Under the pieces are notes generated by a model, which was not told the DNA's origin, ran no database searches, and saw only the letters and a program-made list of their open reading frames with translations. The position numbers and the translations under genes were made by a program. From Vicia villosa (lineage: Eukaryota > Streptophyta > Magnoliopsida > Fabales > Fabaceae), in assembly GCF_029867415.1 (NCBI RefSeq), contig NC_081183.1, positions 17,480,404 to 17,544,403 of the forward strand: 64,000 nucleotides of DNA. Direction: 5' to 3'. Shown here piece by piece: positions 12,201 through 20,192 of this stretch (within the stretch, counting starts at the first letter, position 1; every line of letters starts with the position of its first letter).

Positions 12201-12653
12201 GTTGGCGACCCATGGTGGATAAACTGTTACAGCAAGAAAACCTGCATCAAACTGCTTCTGAACCTCTTCTTGGATTTTCTTGGACATATCAGGACGTGTT
12301 CTCCTGAGTTTCTGTTTGACGGGCGGAGAATTTTCTTTAAGGGGTAGCCTGTGCACCACAATATCAGTATCTAATCCCGGCATATCTTCGTAAGACCAGG
12401 CGAAGATATCAGAATACTCTTTCAACATTCCAATCAACTTTTCTTTCACACCCTTATTCAAAGAAGCCCCTATTTTAACCTCCCTTCTCATCTCTTCGGT
12501 GCCAAGATTCACCGTCTCAATAGGCTCTTGATGTGGCTCGATCACTTTCTCTTCTTGTTTCAGCAATCTGGCCAACTCGTCAGGCAATTCACAATCTTCT
12601 TCATCCCCTTCTTCAGCGGTGTAGATAGGGTTGTCAAAGTCATAACGAGGCAT
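9222..12653 (-). CDS. pol: Element 1 pol: reverse transcriptase, two RNase H domains, integrase
   Basis: 1143 codons from the first ATG; the exon probably begins at 12693 after splicing, 13 codons upstream and in frame. RT is at about 100-370, with YVDD at 264-267. A Ty3-type RNase H follows at about 400-475, but its first catalytic Asp is missing (YLTVLENSMG where families have TDAS). A second RNase H at about 568-700 has a complete set: D574, E612, D636, D686. This is the extra archaeal-type RNase H known from the Tat lineage. Integrase at about 775-1143 has an HHCC finger ending C832/C835, catalytic D864, D925, E961 (D,D35E) and the GPY/F-type motif near the C-terminus. The protein would copy the RNA into DNA and insert it. 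No frameshift or stop is visible. Confidence 0.95.
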   Translation of the reverse strand: MPRYDFDNPIYTAEEGDEEDCELPDELARLLKQEEKVIEPHQEPIETVNLGTEEMRREVKIGASLNKGVKEKLIGMLKEYSDIFAWSYEDMPGLDTDIVVHRLPLKENSPPVKQKLRRTRPDMSKKIQEEVQKQFDAGFLAVTVYPPWVANIVPVPKKDGKVRMCVDYRDLNRASPKDDFPLPHIDVLVDNTAQFSVFSFMDGFSGYNQIKMAPEDMEKTTFITPWGTFCYKVMPFGLKNAGATYQRAMVTLFHDMIHKEIEVYVDDMIAKSHTEEEHLVHLKKLFERLRKFRLRLNPNKCTFGVRSGKLLGFIVSERGIEVDPAKVKAIQEMPEPRTEKQVRGFLGRLNYIARFISHLTATCEPIFKLLRKNQAIKWDDNCQKAFDKVKEYLQEPPILMPPVEGRPLIMYLTVLENSMGCVLGQHDESGRKEHAIYYLSKKFTDCESRYSLLEKTCCALAWAARRLRQYMLTHTTLLISKMDPIKYIFEKPALTGRIARWQMILTEYDIQYTTQKAIKSSVIADYLAHQPVDDYQSMYFEFPDEDIMCVAEIPESQDQEEGPEPGARWTLVFDGASNALGNGIGAVLTSPTGFHIPFTARICFDCTNNVAEYEACIYGIEAAIDLRIKNLAVYGDSALVISQINGDWETRHPNLIPYREHVVKLAQYFDEITFDHIPREENHLADALATLASMFKVKWDNEAPSIVIKRLDEPAFCGVIDNVPDEKPWFYDIKKFLETQEYPEGASLTDRKTLKRLSAKFFIAGGVLYKRNFDSVLLRCVDRHEAAKIMQEVHEGSFGTHASGHTMARKILRAGYYWSTLEHDCFNHVVVCYKCQVYADRVHVPPVPLNVLTSPWPFAMWGIDMIGEIKPTASNGHRFILVAIDYFTKWVEAASYANVSKQVVTRFIKHHIICRYGVPERIITDNGSNLNNKMMKELCENFKITHHNSSPYRPKMNGAVEAANKNIKKIVQKMVVTYKDWHEMLPFALHGYRTSVRTSTGATPFSLVYGMEAILPVEVEIPSLRVLTDVKLSEADWVQTRFDQLNLIDEKRLAAICHGQAYQKKMKRAFDKKIRPRHFQVGDLVLKKILPIHNDPRGKWTPNYEGPYVVKKVFSGGAMILSTMDGEDFPLPVNADAVKKYFA

Positions 12654-12693
12654 AGCAAGATCGTTGTCAATAGAATCCGGAGGAGAGGTGGAT

Positions 12694-12949
12694 CTGCATG
12701 GATTATGATTTATGCTTTATTTTAGAATGGGGGGATGATGATGAATAAGAAACGTTGCCATTTTTTTTTATTAATTATAAATATAAAAGTAAAAACGAAA
12801 GACAGGGAACAAAATATTTGAATGCAAAAACGTCCTTTTATTAATGATTTTAACATTGAAAAACAACAAATGAGGCCCTACATATGTTCACTGTGTCTTG
12901 GGCAGAACACATGAATTATTGCATGATAAACAAAAACAAACATTATTAC
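12694..12949 (-). other. Predicted intron between gag-pro and pol, element 1
   Basis: Minus-strand donor AA|GTAATAATG (G at 12949) and acceptor CATGCAG|ATCC (last intron base 12694) bound 256 bp of AT-rich sequence. The stop codon of gag-pro (TAA, 12948-12946) lies within the donor GTAA. Joining 12950 to 12693 keeps one frame: the split codon becomes AAA (Lys) and 13 further codons lead without a stop to the pol ATG. A spliced intron between protease and RT is established for Ogre elements; the exact sites here are my prediction. Confidence 0.75.
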
Positions 12950-15900
12950 TTTTGATCAAGAGCAATTGAGATGATGTCTTCGGATGACCAGTTGAGAAGC
13001 TTCTGTCCCGGGACACACGGCTTGATCCATTCTTCAATGTCATAATCACTATCCACATCATCATCAACAGCGCAAATATGATCCTTGACGATGCCAGCAC
13101 TAGAGAACTTGATCGGGACGAAGGTTCCGGGCTTCTTGGAGGCCTCACTAGATGAACTCTGACCCAACTGATATCCAATCCCACACTTATCCTGCTTGAT
13201 TGGTAGATCCAAGACTCGGCCCCATCCTTCAGGATGACCAGATTCAACCACAGCTTTGGCTTCCTTTAGTGAAGACATAGGAGCCTCCAACTTCCTCTTT
13301 TCAACATAAGGGATCTTGATAGTCTGGACAGCCTCAAACGCTTGACAAGGTGTTTCGTGGACCTCCCCTTCCACATCAATATATTTGAAAGTCGCAAGAT
13401 GGCTTACCACATGCTCTTCCTCCCCACATATTGTGACTATCTTCCCTTGAGTGGCGAATTTGAGTTTCTGATGCAATGTGGAAGTCACGGCCCCAGCAGC
13501 ATGGATCCATGGACGCCCCAGGAGACAACTGTAGGCCGGGTGGATGTCCATCACAAAGAAAGTAATAGTGAAGAGTTGAGGACCTATCATCACTGGAAAA
13601 TCAACCTCCCCAAATACTGATCTCTTTGACCCATCAAAGGCTCGCACTGTCAATTCACTCGGCCTTATCTCGACACCAGAGTAATCCAGCCTCATCAAAG
13701 ACGACTTCGGTAATACATTCAGAGAAGATCCATTATCCACGAGAACACGAGATAACATAGTCCCTTTACATTCCACTGATATATGCAAAGCTCTATTATG
13801 GTTTCTACCTTCGGAGGGCAAGTCTGCATCAGTGAATCCCAATCCATTACCAGCATTGATGTTTGACACCACCCCTTCAAGTTGATTCACTGAGATCTCT
13901 GGAGGGACGAAAGCAGTACTTAAAAGTCTCAACAAAGCGTTTCGATGTGTCTCCGAACACAAGAGCAACTGCAAGATCGAAATCTTTGATTGAGTTTGAC
14001 TCAATTGGTCAACCACTTTATACTCACTTTTCTTGATGATCTTTAGGAACTCTTCCATCTCTTTGGCCACAGTATCTTCAGAGTTAGAGCTTTGCCCCGG
14101 ATCTACCGTATCTTCTACCACTCTTTTCCCTTTTGCTTGAGCTAGAGCTTCTGTATTGTCATCGCGAGTATTCTGGGGAGGATTGAAAATACGACCACTT
14201 CTCGTCATTCTTCCAATGCCAACAACATTATCAACATCTTCTTTCTCAACCGGTGCTTTAATCTCATACTCGGCCCCTTGGTAGAAAACTTCTCCGCCAT
14301 AATTCCATGGGATTGCTTTCTCACTAGTATATGGGATGGGACCAGGCAACGTGATGACCAAAGGCGGCGCTCTGGCAGGAATCGGGATCTTAGTAGGAGT
14401 ATACGGGATGGATAGCACATTGATTTCATTCTTGACTGACTTTGGATGTCGCACATGCTCAAACTGTAGATACCCACTATCTATCAACTGTTGAATCCCA
14501 TCTTTCACCTTGTCACAAACTGAGGAGGTGACCATACAATCAGTACAGAATTCTCCACAACCAGCGTATAGTCTCATCCTCAATAATTCCTTCTTCAATA
14601 ATGGCAACAACGATCCCAATTCGATAACATCCTTGACCAAGTAAATGTCTTCAACAATATCGATGGCATTTGCGGCATGAGTTCCATGGGAAGGCATAGG
14701 ATTTTGTACAACATTAGGTCCTTGAGTAGGGGTGAACTCAATAGCTTTTGAATCGAGCAGATCCTGTACTTTATGCATGAATCCTATGCAATGTTCAATA
14801 TCATGCCCAGCAGCCCCAGAATGAAACTCACAGTGGGCATTAGCATCATAGTTAGGAGGAAGCTTAGCAGGTGGAGGGCCCATGGTACGAAGTTGCACCA
14901 AGTCCCCATGTAAGAGATGAGCGAGTAATTGTGCATATGTCATAGGTATGGGATCAAAAACTCTTGGTGGCCTCGACTTTTGCTGATACTGACGTGGGGG
15001 ATGCCTCTGCTGTTGTTGTGGTTGTTGTTGAAGAGGAGTACTCGGTATAGTAACAGCGGCTACCTGTGGATAAACATGGCCTTTACCTTTACCATAGTAA
15101 GCAGCACTTGTTTCACCTTCTCTCTTCTTAGCAAAGCCGTTATATGGTTTCTTCCCTCCTGCCCCAGAAGAGGAACTAGCAGCACTCGGATTCTGTATTC
15201 TACCAGCCTTAATCCCACTTTCAATTCGCTCACCAATCATAACCAACTCGGCAAAACTTGAGGATGCAGAGCAGGCGGAGTAGTATTGGCCCTCCAGAGT
15301 GTTGGTGAACAAATCCATCATTTCTCTTTCCAACATAGGTGGCTGGACTCTAGCTGCCAACTCGCGCCATTTCTGTGCATATTCTTTGAAGGACTCATTA
15401 GCTTTCTGGGATAGATTCTGTAACTGAGTGCGATTTGGTGCCATGTCAACATTATATTGATACTGCTTTATGAAAGCATCAACTAGGTCCCTCCAACTTC
15501 GGATATTAGCTCTCTCCAGTCTCATATACCATTCCAAGGATGCCCCAGTCAGGCTATCTTGGAAGAAGTGCATCAACAGTCCTTCGTCCTCAGAGTACAC
15601 ATGCATTTTGCGATAGTAAGCTCGGACATGTGTCTTAGGACAAGTATTCCCCTTGTACTTCTCAAAATCTGGCACTTTGAATTTTGGCGGCACACGGACA
15701 CCAGGAACCAAACCCAAGTCATTAATGTCCATACCGAGTCCTTGGCCTTCCATGGCCCTCATCCTTTCCTCCAGTCCTCTGAACAACCTTCCAGCATCAT
15801 GTGGAAATCCCAACTCACTTTCAGGAAATAGATCCTCATGTCGATCTTCTTCCAACACGGGGATGGCAGCAGCTCTTCTGATTTGTTGTGTGGCTTGTCC

Positions 15901-16170
15901 TTCAGGAATGGGCTGGGGAGGCCCATAAGGATTACCTTGATTAGCAGCAGGAGGAATTACACCAGGTCCTCCGATCACAGATTCACCATTGACACGAATA
16001 TCAGCAGGGTTTCTTTGCGGGGGGTCCGCAACAACCTGAGCAACTGTGTCCATCCTGATTCTGAGTTCTTCTTGGCGATCAGCCATGTTTTGCATGACTT
16101 CCATGAACTGAGCCATTTGAGCAGTAACCTGAGTTCTCATCTGAATAAGATCGTCCCTTAACTGATCCAT
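12946..16170 (-). CDS. gag-pro: Element 1 gag-protease polyprotein
   Basis: 1074 codons. The Gag domain lies at roughly 160-310 (core containing PDFEKYKG, then FFQDSLTG, and FKEYAQKWRE). Low-complexity Gln/Pro-rich sequence follows, then a zinc-knuckle-like CEFHSGAAGHDIEHC (spacing C-x2-H-x5-H-x4-C, not the usual CCHC). The retropepsin-type protease has its active site at D812-N813-G814 (VDNGSS) and the later LLGRPW motif. DNG in place of DTG also occurs in other plant Ty3/gypsy proteins as far as I recall, so it need not be inactivating. The frame ends in the intron donor; unspliced RNA would give gag-pro only. Gag forms the virus-like particle and the protease matures it. Confidence 0.93.
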   Translation of the reverse strand: MDQLRDDLIQMRTQVTAQMAQFMEVMQNMADRQEELRIRMDTVAQVVADPPQRNPADIRVNGESVIGGPGVIPPAANQGNPYGPPQPIPEGQATQQIRRAAAIPVLEEDRHEDLFPESELGFPHDAGRLFRGLEERMRAMEGQGLGMDINDLGLVPGVRVPPKFKVPDFEKYKGNTCPKTHVRAYYRKMHVYSEDEGLLMHFFQDSLTGASLEWYMRLERANIRSWRDLVDAFIKQYQYNVDMAPNRTQLQNLSQKANESFKEYAQKWRELAARVQPPMLEREMMDLFTNTLEGQYYSACSASSSFAELVMIGERIESGIKAGRIQNPSAASSSSGAGGKKPYNGFAKKREGETSAAYYGKGKGHVYPQVAAVTIPSTPLQQQPQQQQRHPPRQYQQKSRPPRVFDPIPMTYAQLLAHLLHGDLVQLRTMGPPPAKLPPNYDANAHCEFHSGAAGHDIEHCIGFMHKVQDLLDSKAIEFTPTQGPNVVQNPMPSHGTHAANAIDIVEDIYLVKDVIELGSLLPLLKKELLRMRLYAGCGEFCTDCMVTSSVCDKVKDGIQQLIDSGYLQFEHVRHPKSVKNEINVLSIPYTPTKIPIPARAPPLVITLPGPIPYTSEKAIPWNYGGEVFYQGAEYEIKAPVEKEDVDNVVGIGRMTRSGRIFNPPQNTRDDNTEALAQAKGKRVVEDTVDPGQSSNSEDTVAKEMEEFLKIIKKSEYKVVDQLSQTQSKISILQLLLCSETHRNALLRLLSTAFVPPEISVNQLEGVVSNINAGNGLGFTDADLPSEGRNHNRALHISVECKGTMLSRVLVDNGSSLNVLPKSSLMRLDYSGVEIRPSELTVRAFDGSKRSVFGEVDFPVMIGPQLFTITFFVMDIHPAYSCLLGRPWIHAAGAVTSTLHQKLKFATQGKIVTICGEEEHVVSHLATFKYIDVEGEVHETPCQAFEAVQTIKIPYVEKRKLEAPMSSLKEAKAVVESGHPEGWGRVLDLPIKQDKCGIGYQLGQSSSSEASKKPGTFVPIKFSSAGIVKDHICAVDDDVDSDYDIEEWIKPCVPGQKLLNWSSEDIISIALDQK

Positions 16171-16545
16171 TTGCAGTGAGTGATTAGCCCTTGTGTAGTA
16201 GCGATGTGTAGGCGGAGGTGCAATTGCTGAAAGAGAAAACCTGATCAGTCAGATAAGAACACCATCTGATGTACCTGTTTGTGCATGATGTGCATGAGGT
16301 GCATGTGTGCATATGATGTGAGGTGCCATTTTCAGGGTATCCAAAATATTTAATATTAATCAAGAATGTTTAACAATGTGACAAAAGATAAGCATCAAGA
16401 GGAAACAAAAAGACTCAAATTTCATTAATAATCTCTTTTTGAATTTGGGCATACCCATACATTGACAAGATAGTTCAAACAACAGAAAAGATAAAGGACC
16501 CCATCCAACAAGCCTGGTGGTGGTCGTGAAATACAAGCTCAAACA
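16171..16545 (-). other. Spacer between ORF1 and gag, element 1
   Basis: 375 bp without a convincing gene. It contains short TG/CA-rich direct repeats (gtgcatgatgtgcatgaggtgcatgtg type) near 16275-16320. How ribosomes reach gag downstream of ORF1 is not evident from the sequence. Confidence 0.6.
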
Positions 16546-18450
16546 CTAATCCATCTGGGTGTAAAACAAAGGTCCTCCTTGTTTAAAGTGCTCGTCGCTC
16601 CACTTCTTAGTTTCATCAAACATCTTCTTAGTCACTTCTCGGTCTCTTCCTTTGACAAAACTTTGAATCACCACATCTTTGCGAAACAACTGCCCATCTA
16701 ACATATCACAGTGGGCCACCAAGCTCTCACATCCTTTGCAATCAGGGAGGGTATTCTTTTCAGATGTACTTTCCATTTCTGCTATCTGGTTTCTGAGCTT
16801 TGCATTCTCTTCTGTTAGTCGAGCGGAACGGAGATGACTACCTTTGAGTTGTGTCTCCACGGCTAACCTTTGAGTAATTTCCTCTTCAAGCTTCTTCTTG
16901 ATTGCTACCCTCTGAGTGGTTTCCTCTTCAAGCTTCTTTTTCAAACCCTTTACCTCGGCCCTAGCCTCTTTCTCTACTCTGAGCTTGTGAGCCCTTAAAT
17001 CTTCTCTGTACTCTTGCTTGAGCTTTTCTTCTGCTTTCTTTACCGCTTCTTCTATAACCCTTTGATGGTCCTCAATACGAACAGTGGTAACTCTTTCACC
17101 CTTTTCAGTTCTAGCCCTTTTTTGAACTCTGGAAGATCCTCCTTTCAGTATTTTAACCTCATGTGCTAATTCAGCCCTTTTCTGATCCACCAAGAAGTAC
17201 TTTATTTTAGCGTCTTCCCCTTTTTCTCGCAACCTGATATTCTCCACATGTACTTGGTTGTACTCCTCAGCTGGTACAGTGGCAGTTAAAATCTCAGGTG
17301 GTTGTTCATATAGAGGGCTAACCTTCGGGAAAGGCAGCAGGCGCTCCTTAACTCTTTCTTCAACCCATTCAGTATAAGCTTTCTTAGCAATAGCATTCTT
17401 TCCCCCCAAGGTAGTTCGGTCTTCTGTATGAATTTTGTTCCACGCACTCCTTACTTTCTCCAAACCATCCGGATTGGTTCCTTTTTCAAAGCAAACGGAC
17501 TCAAATATCTCTTTATCCAACGGCTTGTCCTTCAGTACAAAACCCAACTGGCGCAGTGCTAGCTTCGGATTATAGTTGATAACTCCTTTTGTCCCTATGA
17601 GAGGAACATTGCCAAAACTTCCACATCTGGTTATAACTTGCTCAATGTCCGTTCGGAGGTGATACCAAACAATATCATTAGCAGTAAGTCCCATAATCCT
17701 TTGGGGCCACTTCTGTGAATCTCTTGTAGTGACAAATGCTCCGCTTTTAGGCAAATGTGAAGAAAACCATTCGTACAGTATTGGCAAACAACCCCCAACT
17801 GATCCCTTTTTTCCATACCTAGAATGGATGGCATAATAAGTGTCGGCCAACAGAGTGGGTACAGGATTTTGATCCATGAAGAGGCAAATGGCAGTGAGAT
17901 CAACAAAATTTGGAATATTCGGGAACATCACTAATCCATAGATCATGACGGCCAGGAGAGCATTGAATTCTTTCCACTTTTCCTTATCAGCAAGGGTTTC
18001 AGCTTCCCTCATCAGAAATTTCACATAGAATCCATGGGTCCCACCATTAGGCTTCCAGTTATCCTTAACGTCCTTCATGCTCAAATAAAGAGCACCAGCA
18101 ATGCGATCCATTTTGGGCTTTTCAGGTGCACACACAAAAGGAACCTTAGGTTGAACTTTGATTTGAAGAATGTGTGCATACTCTTCGAGGGTAGGGGCTA
18201 GTTGGTAATCTTGAAAGGTAAAGCAGCGCAGCTCAGAATCATAAAACTGAAGAAGAGTGTAGAGACCCCACTCATCAATACGAGTAGTTAACATAAGCAG
18301 AATATGGCCATAAGTCTTTCTGAATTCATCCAAATTTTGCCCAGTAACTCGGGTGCTCAATCGAACCAAAGGTGTTATATCCTCACGGTAGAAACTGCAA
18401 GAGAAGGTATGCTTCGTAGTCTTTTTGTTGACGGTCACACTGTTAGCCAT
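16546..18450 (-). CDS. Element 1 ORF1: extra Ogre protein with coiled coil
   Basis: 634 codons upstream of gag, the position of the extra ORF1 that defines Ogre-type elements; its function is not known. The N-terminal 370 or so residues resemble the plant mobile domain type seen in plant transposon-related proteins (for example FRKTYGHIL, PTLEEYAHIL, and the segment NPVPTLLADTYYAIHSR, which has a counterpart in element 2 ORF1). Residues about 420-560 are rich in Lys, Glu and Arg in heptad fashion and contain a direct duplication (KKLEEETTQR, KKLEEEITQR), so a long coiled coil is likely. A CKGC pair follows. The start is the first ATG of the frame. The frame is intact. Confidence 0.85.
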   Translation of the reverse strand: MANSVTVNKKTTKHTFSCSFYREDITPLVRLSTRVTGQNLDEFRKTYGHILLMLTTRIDEWGLYTLLQFYDSELRCFTFQDYQLAPTLEEYAHILQIKVQPKVPFVCAPEKPKMDRIAGALYLSMKDVKDNWKPNGGTHGFYVKFLMREAETLADKEKWKEFNALLAVMIYGLVMFPNIPNFVDLTAICLFMDQNPVPTLLADTYYAIHSRYGKKGSVGGCLPILYEWFSSHLPKSGAFVTTRDSQKWPQRIMGLTANDIVWYHLRTDIEQVITRCGSFGNVPLIGTKGVINYNPKLALRQLGFVLKDKPLDKEIFESVCFEKGTNPDGLEKVRSAWNKIHTEDRTTLGGKNAIAKKAYTEWVEERVKERLLPFPKVSPLYEQPPEILTATVPAEEYNQVHVENIRLREKGEDAKIKYFLVDQKRAELAHEVKILKGGSSRVQKRARTEKGERVTTVRIEDHQRVIEEAVKKAEEKLKQEYREDLRAHKLRVEKEARAEVKGLKKKLEEETTQRVAIKKKLEEEITQRLAVETQLKGSHLRSARLTEENAKLRNQIAEMESTSEKNTLPDCKGCESLVAHCDMLDGQLFRKDVVIQSFVKGRDREVTKKMFDETKKWSDEHFKQGGPLFYTQMD

Positions 18451-19218
18451 TCTTGATGAGAAGTGTTGACTTTGGATACCTGAAAAATGGCATGCATATG
18501 AATGTTAATCTCTTTTCTCTTTTTCTCTTTCTTTCTTTTTTCTTTTTTTTTTGAAATTAAACATGCTATGATGATTATGATGCAATGAAAGCTCCTCCCC
18601 ACATAGGAGAAGTGTATGTTTCTTCTGAACAGGATCGGATGTCGCAGGACCAAAAATCCGGCATAGATACCGCAAACCCATGAGAACCATAGTCACCAAC
18701 ATAACAGAACAGTCACCAACGGTACCTGTCATGAATATCCCACCCCACTCACAGGTGAATCTAGGTCAAGGTAGGTCAAAAGGTCTCCAGCGTTAGCAAC
18801 TCTCCTGAAACACCATCATTGTTGCAAATACATGCCAACAACGGTATCCCATTCGAGTCTCAGCTGGTCGTGGGTCTCATGATCGCAATCAACAGAACCT
18901 GACATTCTGTTGGCGTCATGACTATCCACTCTATCCTAGGTATCCTATGTGTCCACTCTGGCCTGGGTATTGGGCCTTTTACCTCATAGAACAACCCACC
19001 CAACCTGCAAAACAGAACAGAAGACCCCAAGGAACACAGAATATAATCCATATGCATGATATGCAAACAGGAATAAACATGATATGCAAGCAAAAAAGTA
19101 AACATGTAAACATATATACAAGGTATAGACATAAAAACAAATAAACACCCAGTAAATAAACAAACAAACGCAGGCTAGGATCGACTCACTAAGGATGGAC
19201 CAGCAACAGGTCTATCAA
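18451..19218 (-). other. Element 1 untranslated leader
   Basis: 768 bp between PBS and ORF1. It has a pyrimidine/purine-rich stretch near 18510-18555 (CT-rich on the plus strand), and short ORFs only. In retrotransposons this region normally holds packaging signals; none can be assigned by eye. Confidence 0.7.
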
Positions 19219-19238
19219 CGTCCCCAGCAGAGTCGCCA
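19219..19238 (-). promoter_or_regulatory. Primer binding site of element 1
   Basis: Minus strand TGGCGACTCTGCTGGGGACG, two bases from the LTR end. The initial TGG pairs with the CCA end of a tRNA. Ogre elements are reported to use tRNA-Arg; the match to a particular tRNA was not tested here. Confidence 0.9.
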
Positions 19239-19914
19239 GCTGTCGCTACCGCGAAAAATGGATCAGAGTCGCCACTAATATATTCATCCCATCGCGGGAA
19301 AGGAATACCAGAAAACCTAACTCAGAATAAGAACAAGGTCTTTCGACCAGAGAACAGGGCACGGGAGTCGGTTACGCAAGGGGAAGGTGCTAGCACCCCT
19401 CACGCCCATCGTACTCGATGGTATCCACCTATGTTTGTTTCTATCTAAAGGGTGTATCTAAAGTCTAAAACCTAAATGCGAATGCATGCGAAAGAAATAC
19501 GGGGAAAAGAAGGAATTATTTACAAGTGTGTTCGCTTAGGCCCCGCGACCCAATGCCTACGTATCCTTTTCAGGAATCAGAACGACCGTAGTTCGGCTCC
19601 ATAGTTTCCATTTGTTTTGTGTTTTTTAGTTGAACAGAGGTTAAGGTCACAATCCACGATGCTCGACCTTTGGAGACTTATACGCCTAGTTTTGGAAAGG
19701 ACTTAACTTGTTCTTAAGCGCCTAACAAGGCAAAAGAATGAACTTGGGTTTGTGTTTTTTATGTAACTACATGATGAACAAAACCCAATACAAGGTTTCG
19801 CACCACTTCGTCACTTTGTTTTAATTCGAGCCTTTATTAAGTGTTTTAAATGTTTTTGGTTGAGTATTTTTTAAGGGAATTTACTTTGCGATTTGAATCA
19901 CATAAAATGTATAA

Positions 19915-20192
19915 TGATCGAGAAGCAGATTAGGGAATGAATCCCACTCACTTCTATCCCATTATATAATGATCGAGAAGCAGATTAGGGAATGAATCCC
20001 ACTCACTTCTCTCCCATTAATTAATGTTTGAGAAACAGATTAGGGAATGAATCCCACTCATTTCTCTCCCATTATGTAGTGACCGAGAAACAGATTAGGG
20101 AATAAATCCCACTCATTTCTATGCCACTAAGTGATTGAGAAACAGATTAGGGAATGAATCTCACTCATTTCTCTATCACTTTCTTAATGTGA
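19915..20192 (-). repeat. Five-unit hairpin array in element 1 LTR
   Basis: Five units of about 55 bp share the loop cagattagggaatgaatccc (one base differs in units 4 and 5). The arms flank it: gagaag pairs with cttct in units 1-2 and gagaaa with tttct in units 3-5. Further out, ataatg pairs with cattat, tagtg with cacta, and aagtg with cactt. Both arms change together between units. Confidence 0.85.
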
